5,296 nucleotides of DNA, from the NCBI GenBank assembly GCA_964474045.1, contig CAYYRC010000047.1, forward strand, positions 1 through 5,296, written 5' to 3'. A program made the position numbers and the translations under genes. The stretch comes from JACJWR01 sp964474045 (GTDB lineage Bacteria > Actinomycetota > Actinomycetes > S36-B12 > UBA10799). The notes below the pieces were generated by a model. The model was given only the letters and a program-made list of their open reading frames with translations. It had not been told where the DNA came from and searched no databases. Positions 1 through 5,295 of this stretch are shown here, in pieces. Each line of letters starts with the position of its first letter. The first letter of the stretch is position 1.

Positions 1-48
1 CCGCTCCGGGGCTCTGACGAGTTCCAGCGGGATGTGGTCAGGGCGCAG

Positions 49-1440
49 CTAGGCGGAAGGGACCGCGAGGCGCGCCCATTCCCCTGCTTCGGCAGGGACG
101 GCCAGGCCTGCGTCAGCGAAGGTGGCGAGGCCCTCCTCGATCTGTCGTCGGGCGGAAGCGACCGACTCGGCGAAAGCCGGATGGCTGGAACCGTCGCCGG
201 CCGCGAAGTGCAGCAGCCGCGCCCGGGCCGCCGTGATGCGGTCGGCGGCGTCGTTCACGGCCGCGAGATTCGATGCCGACAGGTCGCCGAACTGCGCGCA
301 GGCCCGCAGCCAGCCGTAGTCCATGTTGATGCGCATGCGGTCGGCGGAGATGTCGAACGCGCCGACGACGTCGACGATGGGTTCGATCAGGCGCACCGGC
401 ACACCCGCACCGTCGGCGTACTCGAGGTCGCGCCGCTGCTGGTCGAAGAAGGCCACGTAGGACTCCGCCCGGTACAGGACGCTCAGGGCGTCCGCGGTGG
501 CGTAGTCCTGGGTCGGCGGCGGACACAGCCGCTGTTCGGATAGCACCACGACGACCTCGTCCGCGCCCAGCTCGAGGGCCGGCGCGAGCGGGATGTTCTG
601 CACGATACCGCCGTCGACGTAGACATCGTCGCCCATGCGCCGCGGGGGGAAGACTGTTGGCACGCTGGACGAGGCGAGCATGCCCTCGATCACTCCGGGC
701 GCTGGCGCGCCAGGCGCCGGGGTGCGGGCGTCGCGTTCGACGATGGCGCCGTTCTGGTCGACGTAGCGGATGCACGAGTCGTTCAGCGCGGTAACGGTCA
801 AGCGGACGTCCAGGCCGGGTCGGGCGACCGCGGCCACGTCCAGCGCAGCGATCGGAGAGTCGGCCGCCTCGCCGCGCAGTGCAGCGGCGAACGGGTCGAA
901 GAGCATGATCGAACTGTCGTGGGCGCGCATCTCGCGCAAGATGTGTGGTCGCAGCGCCATTGAGCCCAAAAGGGACATGAGGTTGTGCGGCCCGGGGCCG
1001 GCATCTGCGGCGGGCGGCGCCAGCACGTCCACGTCCAGGTCTGGGTCCGGCGGCGGAGGAGGGGTCTGTTGGGCCTCGAGGTAGGCGGCAATGTCTTTGC
1101 CCGAACGGGTGGCGCCGAGCTCCTGCAGCCACGCCTGCGGCACCACGGCAGCCCCCGGAGTGCCCATCGCGAGGATGGTGTCGCGCAGGGTGGCGGTGAC
1201 GCGGGTGAATTCCGCTGGCGTGCGGGCCTGGGCGATGATGCCGGAACAGATCGAGCCGATCGAGGTGCCGGTCAGGACCTCTGGGAAATAGTGGGCGCGA
1301 GTGAACAGGTAGTCGACCGCGCCGGCCGTGAAGGAACCCTTGGCGCCCCCGCCGGAGAGCACGAGGCCGCGCCGTGGTCCCGCAGCTGTGACGGGCAGCG
1401 CTTCGGGGGCGGGTCCGGTTGCAGGCGCGGCTTCAGTCAT
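49..1440 (-). CDS. Patatin-like phospholipase family protein (463 aa)
   Basis: Predicted Ser/Asp-dyad lipid acyl hydrolase of the patatin/RssA family, which cleaves acyl esters of phospholipids or related lipids. All three family blocks are visible: the glycine-rich oxyanion loop GGGAKG at residues 30-35, the nucleophile elbow GTSIG at 58-62 (Ser60), and the DGG motif at 276-278 (Asp276), followed by IVQNIPL as usual. There is no signal peptide or membrane segment, so it is probably cytosolic or peripheral at the membrane. A proline- and aspartate-rich stretch at about 124-152 interrupts the domain between nucleophile and DGG. About 160 residues follow the DGG block, with helical, Ala/Arg-rich character and no recognised domain. 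The ATG at 1440 is chosen because a GAGAGGA ribosome binding site lies six bases upstream. It is separated from the upstream gene by a hairpin and 347 bp, so it is probably its own transcription unit. The family call is firm; the physiological substrate is unknown. Confidence 0.93.
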   Translation of the reverse strand: MTEAAPATGPAPEALPVTAAGPRRGLVLSGGGAKGSFTAGAVDYLFTRAHYFPEVLTGTSIGSICSGIIAQARTPAEFTRVTATLRDTILAMGTPGAAVVPQAWLQELGATRSGKDIAAYLEAQQTPPPPPDPDLDVDVLAPPAADAGPGPHNLMSLLGSMALRPHILREMRAHDSSIMLFDPFAAALRGEAADSPIAALDVAAVARPGLDVRLTVTALNDSCIRYVDQNGAIVERDARTPAPGAPAPGVIEGMLASSSVPTVFPPRRMGDDVYVDGGIVQNIPLAPALELGADEVVVVLSEQRLCPPPTQDYATADALSVLYRAESYVAFFDQQRRDLEYADGAGVPVRLIEPIVDVVGAFDISADRMRINMDYGWLRACAQFGDLSASNLAAVNDAADRITAARARLLHFAAGDGSSHPAFAESVASARRQIEEGLATFADAGLAVPAEAGEWARLAVPSA

Positions 1441-1446
1441 GGTGGG

Positions 1447-1453
1447 TCCTCTC
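1447..1453 (-). promoter_or_regulatory. Ribosome binding site of the patatin-like gene
   Basis: On the minus strand GAGAGGA ends six bases before the ATG at 1440. It is a strong match to the anti-Shine-Dalgarno sequence and settles the start of the phospholipase gene. Confidence 0.75.
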
Positions 1454-1541
1454 GGGCGTGTGGCTCGGGCGCTTCGCAGCCCTCGGCGGTGCGCTGGCGT
1501 GGGCTGCGATCCGCGGCTCGGGTGTCACGGTGCCGCAGTCA

Positions 1542-1576
1542 AACGTAGGGGTTGGGTGTCGCGAACGTAGGTTTGG
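1542..1576. repeat. Short direct repeat, possible operator
   Basis: AACGTAGG occurs at 1542-1549 and again at 1564-1571, each followed within one or two bases by a TTGG-containing stretch. The start-to-start distance is 22 bp, about two helical turns, which would place both copies on the same DNA face. The location, about 100 bp upstream of the phospholipase start, suits a regulator site. An 8-mer repeated once in a region this size can also arise by chance. Confidence 0.3.
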
Positions 1577-1731
1577 CGCGTGCTCGGGGGCTCCCCCGCC
1601 ATCACCGACGAAGCTCGCCCATGGTGCTGTGGTGGGAGCGGTCGAAAGCGCGGGCACACCCAAGACCAGGTCTGCTGAACATGCTGCTGACCGGCGCTTG
1701 CGTAGTCTCACCGCTGCTGCTCGCCTAAGCC

Positions 1732-1770
1732 AACGGCGGGCGCCGACACCGATGCCGGACGCCCGCCGTT
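1732..1770 (-). terminator. Hairpin terminator downstream of the CMD-like gene
   Basis: The arms AACGGCGGGCG (1732-1742) and CGCCCGCCGTT (1760-1770) are perfect 11-bp complements around a 17-nt loop. The hairpin begins 17 bases after the stop codon of the CMD-like gene. The following minus-strand bases (GGCTTAGG) are not a real U-tract, so this resembles the U-poor hairpins common in high-GC actinobacteria rather than a classic intrinsic terminator. The symmetry means it could also stop plus-strand transcription. Confidence 0.7.
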
Positions 1771-1787
1771 CAGGGCTGCGGAGCGGG

Positions 1788-2141
1788 CTAGAGCTCCGCC
1801 TCGGCCTCAGCCTCAGCTGCGACGGCCTCCTCGAAGGCCTCCTCCTCGATGATCGCAATGCCCAGGTCGAGGGCGTCGGCCAGCCGGCCGGCGGCCTTGA
1901 TGACCTTGGCCGTGCCGACGATCGGAGCAACCGCGATCAGGACGCTCTGCGCGTCTTCCAGGTCCAGCTCGGTGTCCAGCGCGGCGCTGAGGTTGACCAG
2001 GTACGAGGCCTCGGGGGCGTCGGAGGCCACCAGCGCGGCCAGGCGCACGAGCAGCAGTACCTCGTCGTTGAGGTTGGCGCGCGCGACCGAGGCGGCGGTC
2101 ATGTCGGCAAGGGTGCTGAGCAGTGGGTTCTCGTCGGGCAT
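1788..2141 (-). CDS. Carboxymuconolactone decarboxylase-like (AhpD-fold) small protein, cysteine-free (117 aa)
   Basis: The central region, about residues 20-95, reads as the all-helical CMD/AhpD-like domain in its short actinobacterial form. It has a helix with LVRLAALVA at 31-39, then DAPEASYLVNLSAAL, an acidic LDLEDAQSVL turn, and VAPIVGTAKVIKAAGRLADALDLG. The fold matches the family, but there is no cysteine anywhere, so the CxxC redox pair of AhpD-type enzymes is missing. Classical decarboxylase or peroxidase-reductant activity is therefore not supported; a binding, structural or scaffold role is an inference. Residues 99-117 form a low-complexity Glu/Ala tail. The ATG at 2141 follows a good GAAAGG ribosome binding site. 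It lies 83 bp downstream of the sugar kinase with no evident terminator between, so read-through from that operon is plausible. A hairpin follows its stop codon. Confidence 0.75.
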   Translation of the reverse strand: MPDENPLLSTLADMTAASVARANLNDEVLLLVRLAALVASDAPEASYLVNLSAALDTELDLEDAQSVLIAVAPIVGTAKVIKAAGRLADALDLGIAIIEEEAFEEAVAAEAEAEAEL

Positions 2142-2147
2142 GTGGGA

Positions 2148-2153
2148 CCTTTC
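2148..2153 (-). promoter_or_regulatory. Ribosome binding site of the CMD-like gene
   Basis: Minus-strand GAAAGG lies six bases before the ATG at 2141. It supports that start and independent translation of this small gene even if it shares a transcript with the kinase upstream. Confidence 0.65.
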
Positions 2154-2224
2154 GTCTGCGCCAGCGGCTGCCGCGGGCGTTGTGCTTTGGAGGCTCTGAC
2201 GGTAGGCGCAATCCGCGCTTGTGG

Positions 2225-3193
2225 CTACTCCTGCGGGGCTGTGGTGCCGGCCGCGGCTGCTCGCTCGAGTTCAAGTAGCTGGTCTCGCGTGGCCAGGTCG
2301 TCGCTCCCCGTGCGCGCACACGTGATTCGCGCTGCGCACTGACCAGATGTGAGCGCGGCGCCCAGCTGCAGCGCTTCGTCGGCGTGCGAGGGTTCCGAGG
2401 GGTCCGACGCGTCCGAAACGTCCCCGCCGGTGAGCACCCAGCGGTGCAGGAAACCTACGGCGAGCCCGTCGCCGGCGCCGTTGGTGTCGATGATCGGCAG
2501 GTCCAGCTGGGGCGGTGCCGCCTGGACGACCTCAGTGGGCGTCACTGCCATCGCGCCCTGCGAGCCCATACCCACCACGACCACTGAAGGCCCCACCCCC
2601 AGGACCTCATGTGCCGCCTCGAGCGGGTCGCGGAGGTTGGCCGCCGACAGGAAGACGATGTCCGACGCCGCCACGAAGTCGGCCCGGTACTCATCGCCGA
2701 CATCGGTCACGTCCTGCAGGTCCGTCGCCACCGCCGCCCCGCTCGCGCGGGCCGCGGTCAGCAGGTGCCGGCACCAGTCGGAGAGGTGGAAGAGGGCCAG
2801 GCGGCTGCCCAGGAAGGCCGCGGCGGCATCCGGAACGGGGGCGGACATATGCCCTCGCCCGTCGTAGAACGCCCGGCGTCGACCATCCGGGGTCATGAGG
2901 TTGACGCTGCGGGCCGTGCCGCTGGGATCGAGCGACTCCGCGGCTATGCGCACACCGTCGCGGGCGAACGCGGAACGAACGGCCGCCGCGGCCCAGTCGT
3001 CGCCGAAGAGACCCACGAAGCCGGTGCGCCACCCCAGCCGCGCGAACCCGCGGGAGGTGAAGGCCCCCGCCTGGCCGACGCGGTCGACCACTCCGGCCAT
3101 GGTGGAGTCGCGCGTCAAGTCGGGTACCGGGTCGGGGACGTACACCAGCGTGTCCACGCCGGCCGCCCCCACCACGACGACGTCGAAGGGCAT
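2225..3193 (-). CDS. PfkB/ribokinase-family carbohydrate kinase (322 aa)
   Basis: Predicted cytosolic ATP-dependent kinase of the ribokinase superfamily, which phosphorylates a sugar or nucleoside hydroxyl. The C-terminal PfkB signature is clear: DTNGAGD at residues 236-242, with GAGD forming the anion hole and Asp242 the catalytic base. The N-terminal strand VVVVGAAGVDTLVYV (5-19) is the usual opening, with the conserved GxxxxD pattern. The first PfkB signature, near 40-54 (GQAGAFTSRGFARLG), departs from the usual GGxxxN form, which suggests an unusual substrate. ATP-site strands are seen at 203-216. An acidic Ser/Asp/Glu-rich loop at about 257-272 (GGDVSDASDPSEPS) precedes the last helices. 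Length is typical of the family. It starts six bases after the stop codon of the secreted SLT protein and has only a weak ribosome binding site, so translational coupling is likely. The substrate cannot be named from sequence. Confidence 0.92.
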   Translation of the reverse strand: MPFDVVVVGAAGVDTLVYVPDPVPDLTRDSTMAGVVDRVGQAGAFTSRGFARLGWRTGFVGLFGDDWAAAAVRSAFARDGVRIAAESLDPSGTARSVNLMTPDGRRRAFYDGRGHMSAPVPDAAAAFLGSRLALFHLSDWCRHLLTAARASGAAVATDLQDVTDVGDEYRADFVAASDIVFLSAANLRDPLEAAHEVLGVGPSVVVVGMGSQGAMAVTPTEVVQAAPPQLDLPIIDTNGAGDGLAVGFLHRWVLTGGDVSDASDPSEPSHADEALQLGAALTSGQCAARITCARTGSDDLATRDQLLELERAAAAGTTAPQE

Positions 3194-3199
3194 CGCGGC

Positions 3200-4753
3200 T
3201 CAGCTCATCGTGGGGCCGTAGGCCAGGTTGGACCCGGAGTTCCATTTGTCGAACCGCGCGTTGCCGTAGCGCTTCTGGACGTAGGTCAGCGCGGCCCAGA
3301 TGTTGTATTCGGGCACGATCATGTAGCTGACGAACTTCTGCGCGACGCCGTTGACGTAGCGGGTCTCGACCGTGCCGACGAAGCCGGGTTTCGCGTTGGC
3401 CTGGTAGGTGGGGGCGATGATCTGCAGCAACCCCCATGATGCGATGCCGGCGCTCCAGTTGCTGTCCCAGCCGTTGACCGCGTCCGGGACGCCGGAGGAC
3501 TCCTGCTGGATTTGCGCCAGGATTCCGGGCAGGTAGTCGTCCGTGATGCCCTTGCCGTCGAGCACCGCCAGCACCGTGGGTGCCCAGCGGGTCACCGTCG
3601 GGTAGAACTCCTGGCCCGTCTTCGGGTGCCTGGGCACGGCAGCCGTCCGGGAGTCGAACTGCCGCACCGGGGTGACCCCGGCGATCGCCTGGGTGGCGGC
3701 GAGGTCGAACAGCACATGCGAGGCCATCGAGGAGTAGACGCAGAAGTCCCCGGCGGCATCGGTGCGCACGGCCGTGAAGTTGGCCGTGGTCTTGCCGGCG
3801 ACGAAGTTGTTGACCGACGCCGTGGGTCGGGCCTGGTCGCAGGGCCACGCGGTGGTGTGACCAGGTCCTGCTGGCTGGGTGACTGTCAGGTTGCCCGACA
3901 CGGTGGCCCCGCCGGCGGCGCCGGTGTGCACGCGCAGCACACCACCGGTGCCCACCGGCGAGCCGCCGGCGTTGCGGGTGTCCACGAGGCGGCGGGCGGG
4001 GGCCGCCGGGATCGCCGTCGTCGCGGCGGCTTGGTCCCACAGCAAGTGGGTCGCGGTGGTCGTGTAGAGGCAGATGGCGCCGCCGGTGTCGGTGCCGACA
4101 AGCGCGAAGTTGGCAGTGGTCTGGCCGGCGACGAAGTTGTTGACCGAGGCGGTCGGACGGGGCTGGTCGCAGGGATAGGCGACGGTGTGACCCGACCCCG
4201 CGGGCGCGACGACTGTGAGGGTCCCCATCACGGACGCATGCGATGACACCCCGGTGGGGACGCGCACGACGCCGCCGGCGGGCACCGGAGCGCCTGCCCG
4301 GGTGTCCAGCAGGCGGGTGGGGGCGCCGGCGGCCACGGAGCTGGACGTGCCGGCCAGGTCGAAGATGACGTGCGCGGCGCTGGAAGTCCAGACGCAGAAG
4401 TCGCCGCTGCCGTCGGTCTTGACCACCAGGAAGTTGGGCCGGCTCTCCCCGGTGGTGTAGTTGACGTTGCTCACCCCGGGCTGGGCCGCCGCGCAGCTGC
4501 CCGCCGTCAGGTGGCCGGCCCCGCGGGCACCGGTCGCGGTCAGGTTGCCGAAGACCACGGAGTTCGCCCGACCGGTGTGGATGGCGACCTTGGTACCCGC
4601 CGGGACGGGGATGTCCCGGGCCACAGCCTGTGGCACCGGCAGGTCGACCGCCGGTGCGGCGGCCAGCGCCTGCGCGGCTGGCAGCGACGTGCCGAGGATT
4701 GCCAGCACCCCGGCGATCGTGGCGAGGAGGCTTGGGAGCATTCGGCGCATCAT
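3200..4753 (-). CDS. Secreted SLT-domain lytic transglycosylase with three N-terminal surface repeats
   Basis: Exported murein-acting enzyme by domain logic. From the start chosen here (517 aa): a Sec signal peptide (MMRRML, hydrophobic core, AQALA-type cleavage), then three ~110-residue repeats, then a lysozyme-like SLT domain. Numbered from the longest frame (561 aa, GTG at 4885), repeats span about 81-196, 197-304 and 305-413, each ending in an LDTR-type motif (RLLDTR, RLVDTR, RQFDSR). The SLT domain covers 424-561: QQESSG carries the likely catalytic Glu462, followed by AVNGWDSN, GLLQI (485-489), an APTYQA segment and ALTYVQKRYG. This block pattern resembles SLT domains of actinobacterial and phage tape-measure transglycosylases. 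Tandem ATGs at 4753 and 4750 follow CGGAG. The extension to 4885 would bury the signal peptide behind 44 Ser/Pro-rich residues with lower third-position GC (33/44 codons versus 37/44 just after). First gene of an apparent operon with the PfkB kinase. Confidence 0.88.
   Translation of the reverse strand: MMRRMLPSLLATIAGVLAILGTSLPAAQALAAAPAVDLPVPQAVARDIPVPAGTKVAIHTGRANSVVFGNLTATGARGAGHLTAGSCAAAQPGVSNVNYTTGESRPNFLVVKTDGSGDFCVWTSSAAHVIFDLAGTSSSVAAGAPTRLLDTRAGAPVPAGGVVRVPTGVSSHASVMGTLTVVAPAGSGHTVAYPCDQPRPTASVNNFVAGQTTANFALVGTDTGGAICLYTTTATHLLWDQAAATTAIPAAPARRLVDTRNAGGSPVGTGGVLRVHTGAAGGATVSGNLTVTQPAGPGHTTAWPCDQARPTASVNNFVAGKTTANFTAVRTDAAGDFCVYSSMASHVLFDLAATQAIAGVTPVRQFDSRTAAVPRHPKTGQEFYPTVTRWAPTVLAVLDGKGITDDYLPGILAQIQQESSGVPDAVNGWDSNWSAGIASWGLLQIIAPTYQANAKPGFVGTVETRYVNGVAQKFVSYMIVPEYNIWAALTYVQKRYGNARFDKWNSGSNLAYGPTMS
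3647..4645 (-). repeat. Three tandem ~110-residue surface repeats inside the SLT protein gene
   Basis: Copy 1 is encoded by about 4645-4298, copy 2 by 4297-3974 and copy 3 by 3973-3647. Shared landmarks are PAGG/GTGG near the start, a GxLTV strand, GHT, YPCD/WPCD, TASVNNFVAG, TANF, a C-hydrophobic-Y/W strand (DFCVY, AICLY, DFCVW), a H-hydrophobic-x-D strand, and terminal LDTR. Each copy has exactly two cysteines 33 residues apart (131/164, 239/272, 349/382), which suggests one intradomain disulfide per repeat. Copy 1 is the most divergent. Copies 2 and 3 keep a 24-base identical stretch 330 bp apart (3794-3817 and 4124-4147). The family is widespread in actinobacterial exported proteins; a wall or glycan binding role is inference. 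Confidence 0.8.
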
Positions 4754-4755
4754 CA

Positions 4756-4760
4756 CTCCG
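4756..4760 (-). promoter_or_regulatory. Ribosome binding site deciding the start of the SLT protein
   Basis: Minus-strand CGGAG lies two bases before the ATG at 4753 and five before the ATG at 4750. The latter has the better spacing, so the true first codon is probably one of this tandem pair. A competing GGAG sits ten bases before the GTG at 4885. Confidence 0.5.
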
Positions 4761-5019
4761 GTCGTGGTCGGTGCGTCAGGGGTCGGCACGCGGGGGGCTG
4801 CCGACTGAGGCGCGCTAGACCGTTCGGGGGAGGGATCGGCCGAAAGGTCCATGCGCGGGTGCCTGGCCGAGGATGATTCGCGCACCTGCCTGACTCTCCG
4901 TTATCGAGGATCAGCCGCAATCATCAGGCATCCCAACGCCGCGACGCCACCGATATCACTGATGCCACCGCTGCCCGCAGGCGACCGCGACCGGCGAAGA
5001 TGCGGGATCGCACCCGCTG

Positions 5020-5044
5020 CGTGCTGACCTGCTGTGTCAGCGCG
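5020..5044. repeat. Stem-loop, 9 bp with one G-U
   Basis: CGTGCTGAC (5020-5028) pairs with GTCAGCGCG (5036-5044) around a 7-nt loop, with a single G-U wobble in the plus-strand RNA. A weaker hairpin, GCGGG/CCCGC (5002-5006 and 5013-5017), lies immediately to its left. Its function is unknown; it may be part of a terminator or leader structure. Confidence 0.55.
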
Positions 5045-5051
5045 GTCCAGC

Positions 5052-5096
5052 TTTGTGCCCGAAAACGGCCGCCTCCGGTCACTTTTCGGGCACAAA
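5052..5096. repeat. Perfect 14-bp inverted repeat with 17-nt spacer
   Basis: TTTGTGCCCGAAAA (5052-5065) and TTTTCGGGCACAAA (5083-5096) are exact reverse complements. This is the longest perfect palindrome noticed in the window and it lies in non-coding DNA. Neither strand has a U-tract after the hairpin, so a standard intrinsic terminator is not indicated. Candidate roles are a bidirectional U-poor terminator, an interspersed intergenic repeat unit, or a dyad operator. Confidence 0.85.
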
Positions 5097-5116
5097 CCTG
5101 CACCGGGGTGCCGGAA

Positions 5117-5139
5117 AGCGGCCTTGGATGCAGGCCGCT
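5117..5139. repeat. Stem-loop, 7 bp perfect
   Basis: AGCGGCC (5117-5123) pairs with GGCCGCT (5133-5139) around a 9-nt loop. An alternative pairing uses CCTGCA (5097-5102) with TGCAGG (5129-5134), so two mutually exclusive folds exist. A near-palindrome GCACC-GG-GGTGC lies at 5100-5111. These sit between the 14-bp palindrome and the tRNA gene. Confidence 0.6.
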
Positions 5140-5185
5140 GGTCCCATGTCCATGCCGTGCGGAAGGGGGGCGCGCTCCCATCGGG

Positions 5186-5191
5186 TACCAT
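5186..5191 (+). promoter_or_regulatory. Possible -10 element of the tRNA-Ser promoter
   Basis: TACCAT fits the loose actinobacterial TANNNT -10 pattern and lies 12 bases upstream of the first tRNA base, suitable for a start site just before the mature 5' end. No good -35 hexamer was found at the expected distance, so this is tentative. Confidence 0.3.
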
Positions 5192-5203
5192 TTGCGGCGG
5201 TCG

Positions 5204-5295
5204 GGAGGCGTCGCCTAGTCCGGTCTATGGCGCCCGCCTGCTAAGCGGGTTTGGGGTTTAAAGCCCCATCGAGGGTTCAAATCCCTCCGCCTCCG
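5204..5295 (+). tRNA. tRNA-Ser (anticodon GCT)
   Basis: A complete class II tRNA cloverleaf decoding AGC/AGU serine codons. The acceptor stem GGAGGCG (5204-5210) pairs with CGCCTCC (5288-5294), followed by discriminator G at 5295. The D stem is GCC/GGC (5213-5215, 5229-5231) with GG in the loop. The anticodon stem is CCCGC/GCGGG (5233-5237, 5245-5249) with loop CTGCTAA and anticodon GCT at 5240-5242. The long variable arm typical of serine tRNAs has a GGGG/CCCC stem (5253-5256, 5264-5267). The T stem is GAGGG/CCCTC (5271-5275, 5283-5287) with loop TTCAAAT. The window ends one base (C) after the discriminator, so whether CCA is encoded cannot be seen. It is transcribed away from the minus-strand cluster. 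Confidence 0.97.

Larger units (their letters stand above)
1441..1731. other. Non-coding leader/promoter region of the patatin-like gene
   Basis: This stretch lies between the terminator-like hairpin and the phospholipase start. Open frames here lack family resemblance and look like GC-driven shadows. Visible structure is limited to two direct copies of AACGTAGG (1542-1549 and 1564-1571) and a small CGGGG/CCCCG hairpin at 1585-1598. The promoter of the phospholipase should lie here, but I could not find a convincing -35/-10 pair. On the minus strand both direct repeats contain TACGTT, which fits the loose actinobacterial TANNNT -10 pattern, but neither has a good -35 partner. Confidence 0.5.
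4754..5203. other. Hairpin-rich intergenic region between the SLT operon and tRNA-Ser
   Basis: No gene in this stretch can be supported. The 96-codon minus-strand frame at 4901-5191 and the overlapping plus-strand frames are built on the inverted repeats and the tRNA, and resemble no family I know. The first part (4754-4885) is either the 5' leader of the SLT gene or an N-terminal extension. The promoter of the SLT operon should lie here reading leftward, and the tRNA promoter reading rightward. I found no convincing -35/-10 pair for the former. The stretch from about 5000 to 5140 carries several inverted repeats, listed separately. Confidence 0.6.

Noticed and set aside
1..48. End of a further gene at the left edge
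   Set aside because: Forty-eight bases past the phospholipase stop are too few to assign; several frames are open but none shows a recognisable motif.
49..1440. Patatin-like phospholipase as a CBASS (CapV-type) antiphage effector
   Set aside because: No cyclic nucleotide synthase or accessory defence gene is adjacent in the window, and the neighbours look like envelope/metabolic genes.
2142..2224. Terminator between the kinase and the CMD-like gene
   Set aside because: Only very short GC self-complementarity is present and there is no U-tract, so read-through is considered more likely than termination.
1419..2342. A 307-codon plus-strand open frame across the gap and the CMD-like gene
   Set aside because: It crosses a hairpin and the antisense of a recognisable gene, and shows no family motifs. 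It is best explained by GC bias.
2691..4040. A 449-codon minus-strand open frame overlapping both the kinase and the SLT protein
   Set aside because: It is Arg/Gly/Pro-rich with no domain resemblance, and it overlaps two well-supported genes in another frame. It is typical of GC-rich shadow frames.
4901..5191. A 96-codon minus-strand frame in the hairpin region
   Set aside because: It is largely encoded by the inverted repeats, has no domain, and competes with frames on the other strand. A real small protein cannot be fully excluded, but nothing supports one.
4754..5203. A c-di-AMP (ydaO-type) riboswitch upstream of the cell-wall hydrolase, as found for some actinobacterial Rpf/NlpC genes
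   Set aside because: I could not see the conserved sequence blocks of that riboswitch on the minus strand; the inverted repeats here do not match its layout.
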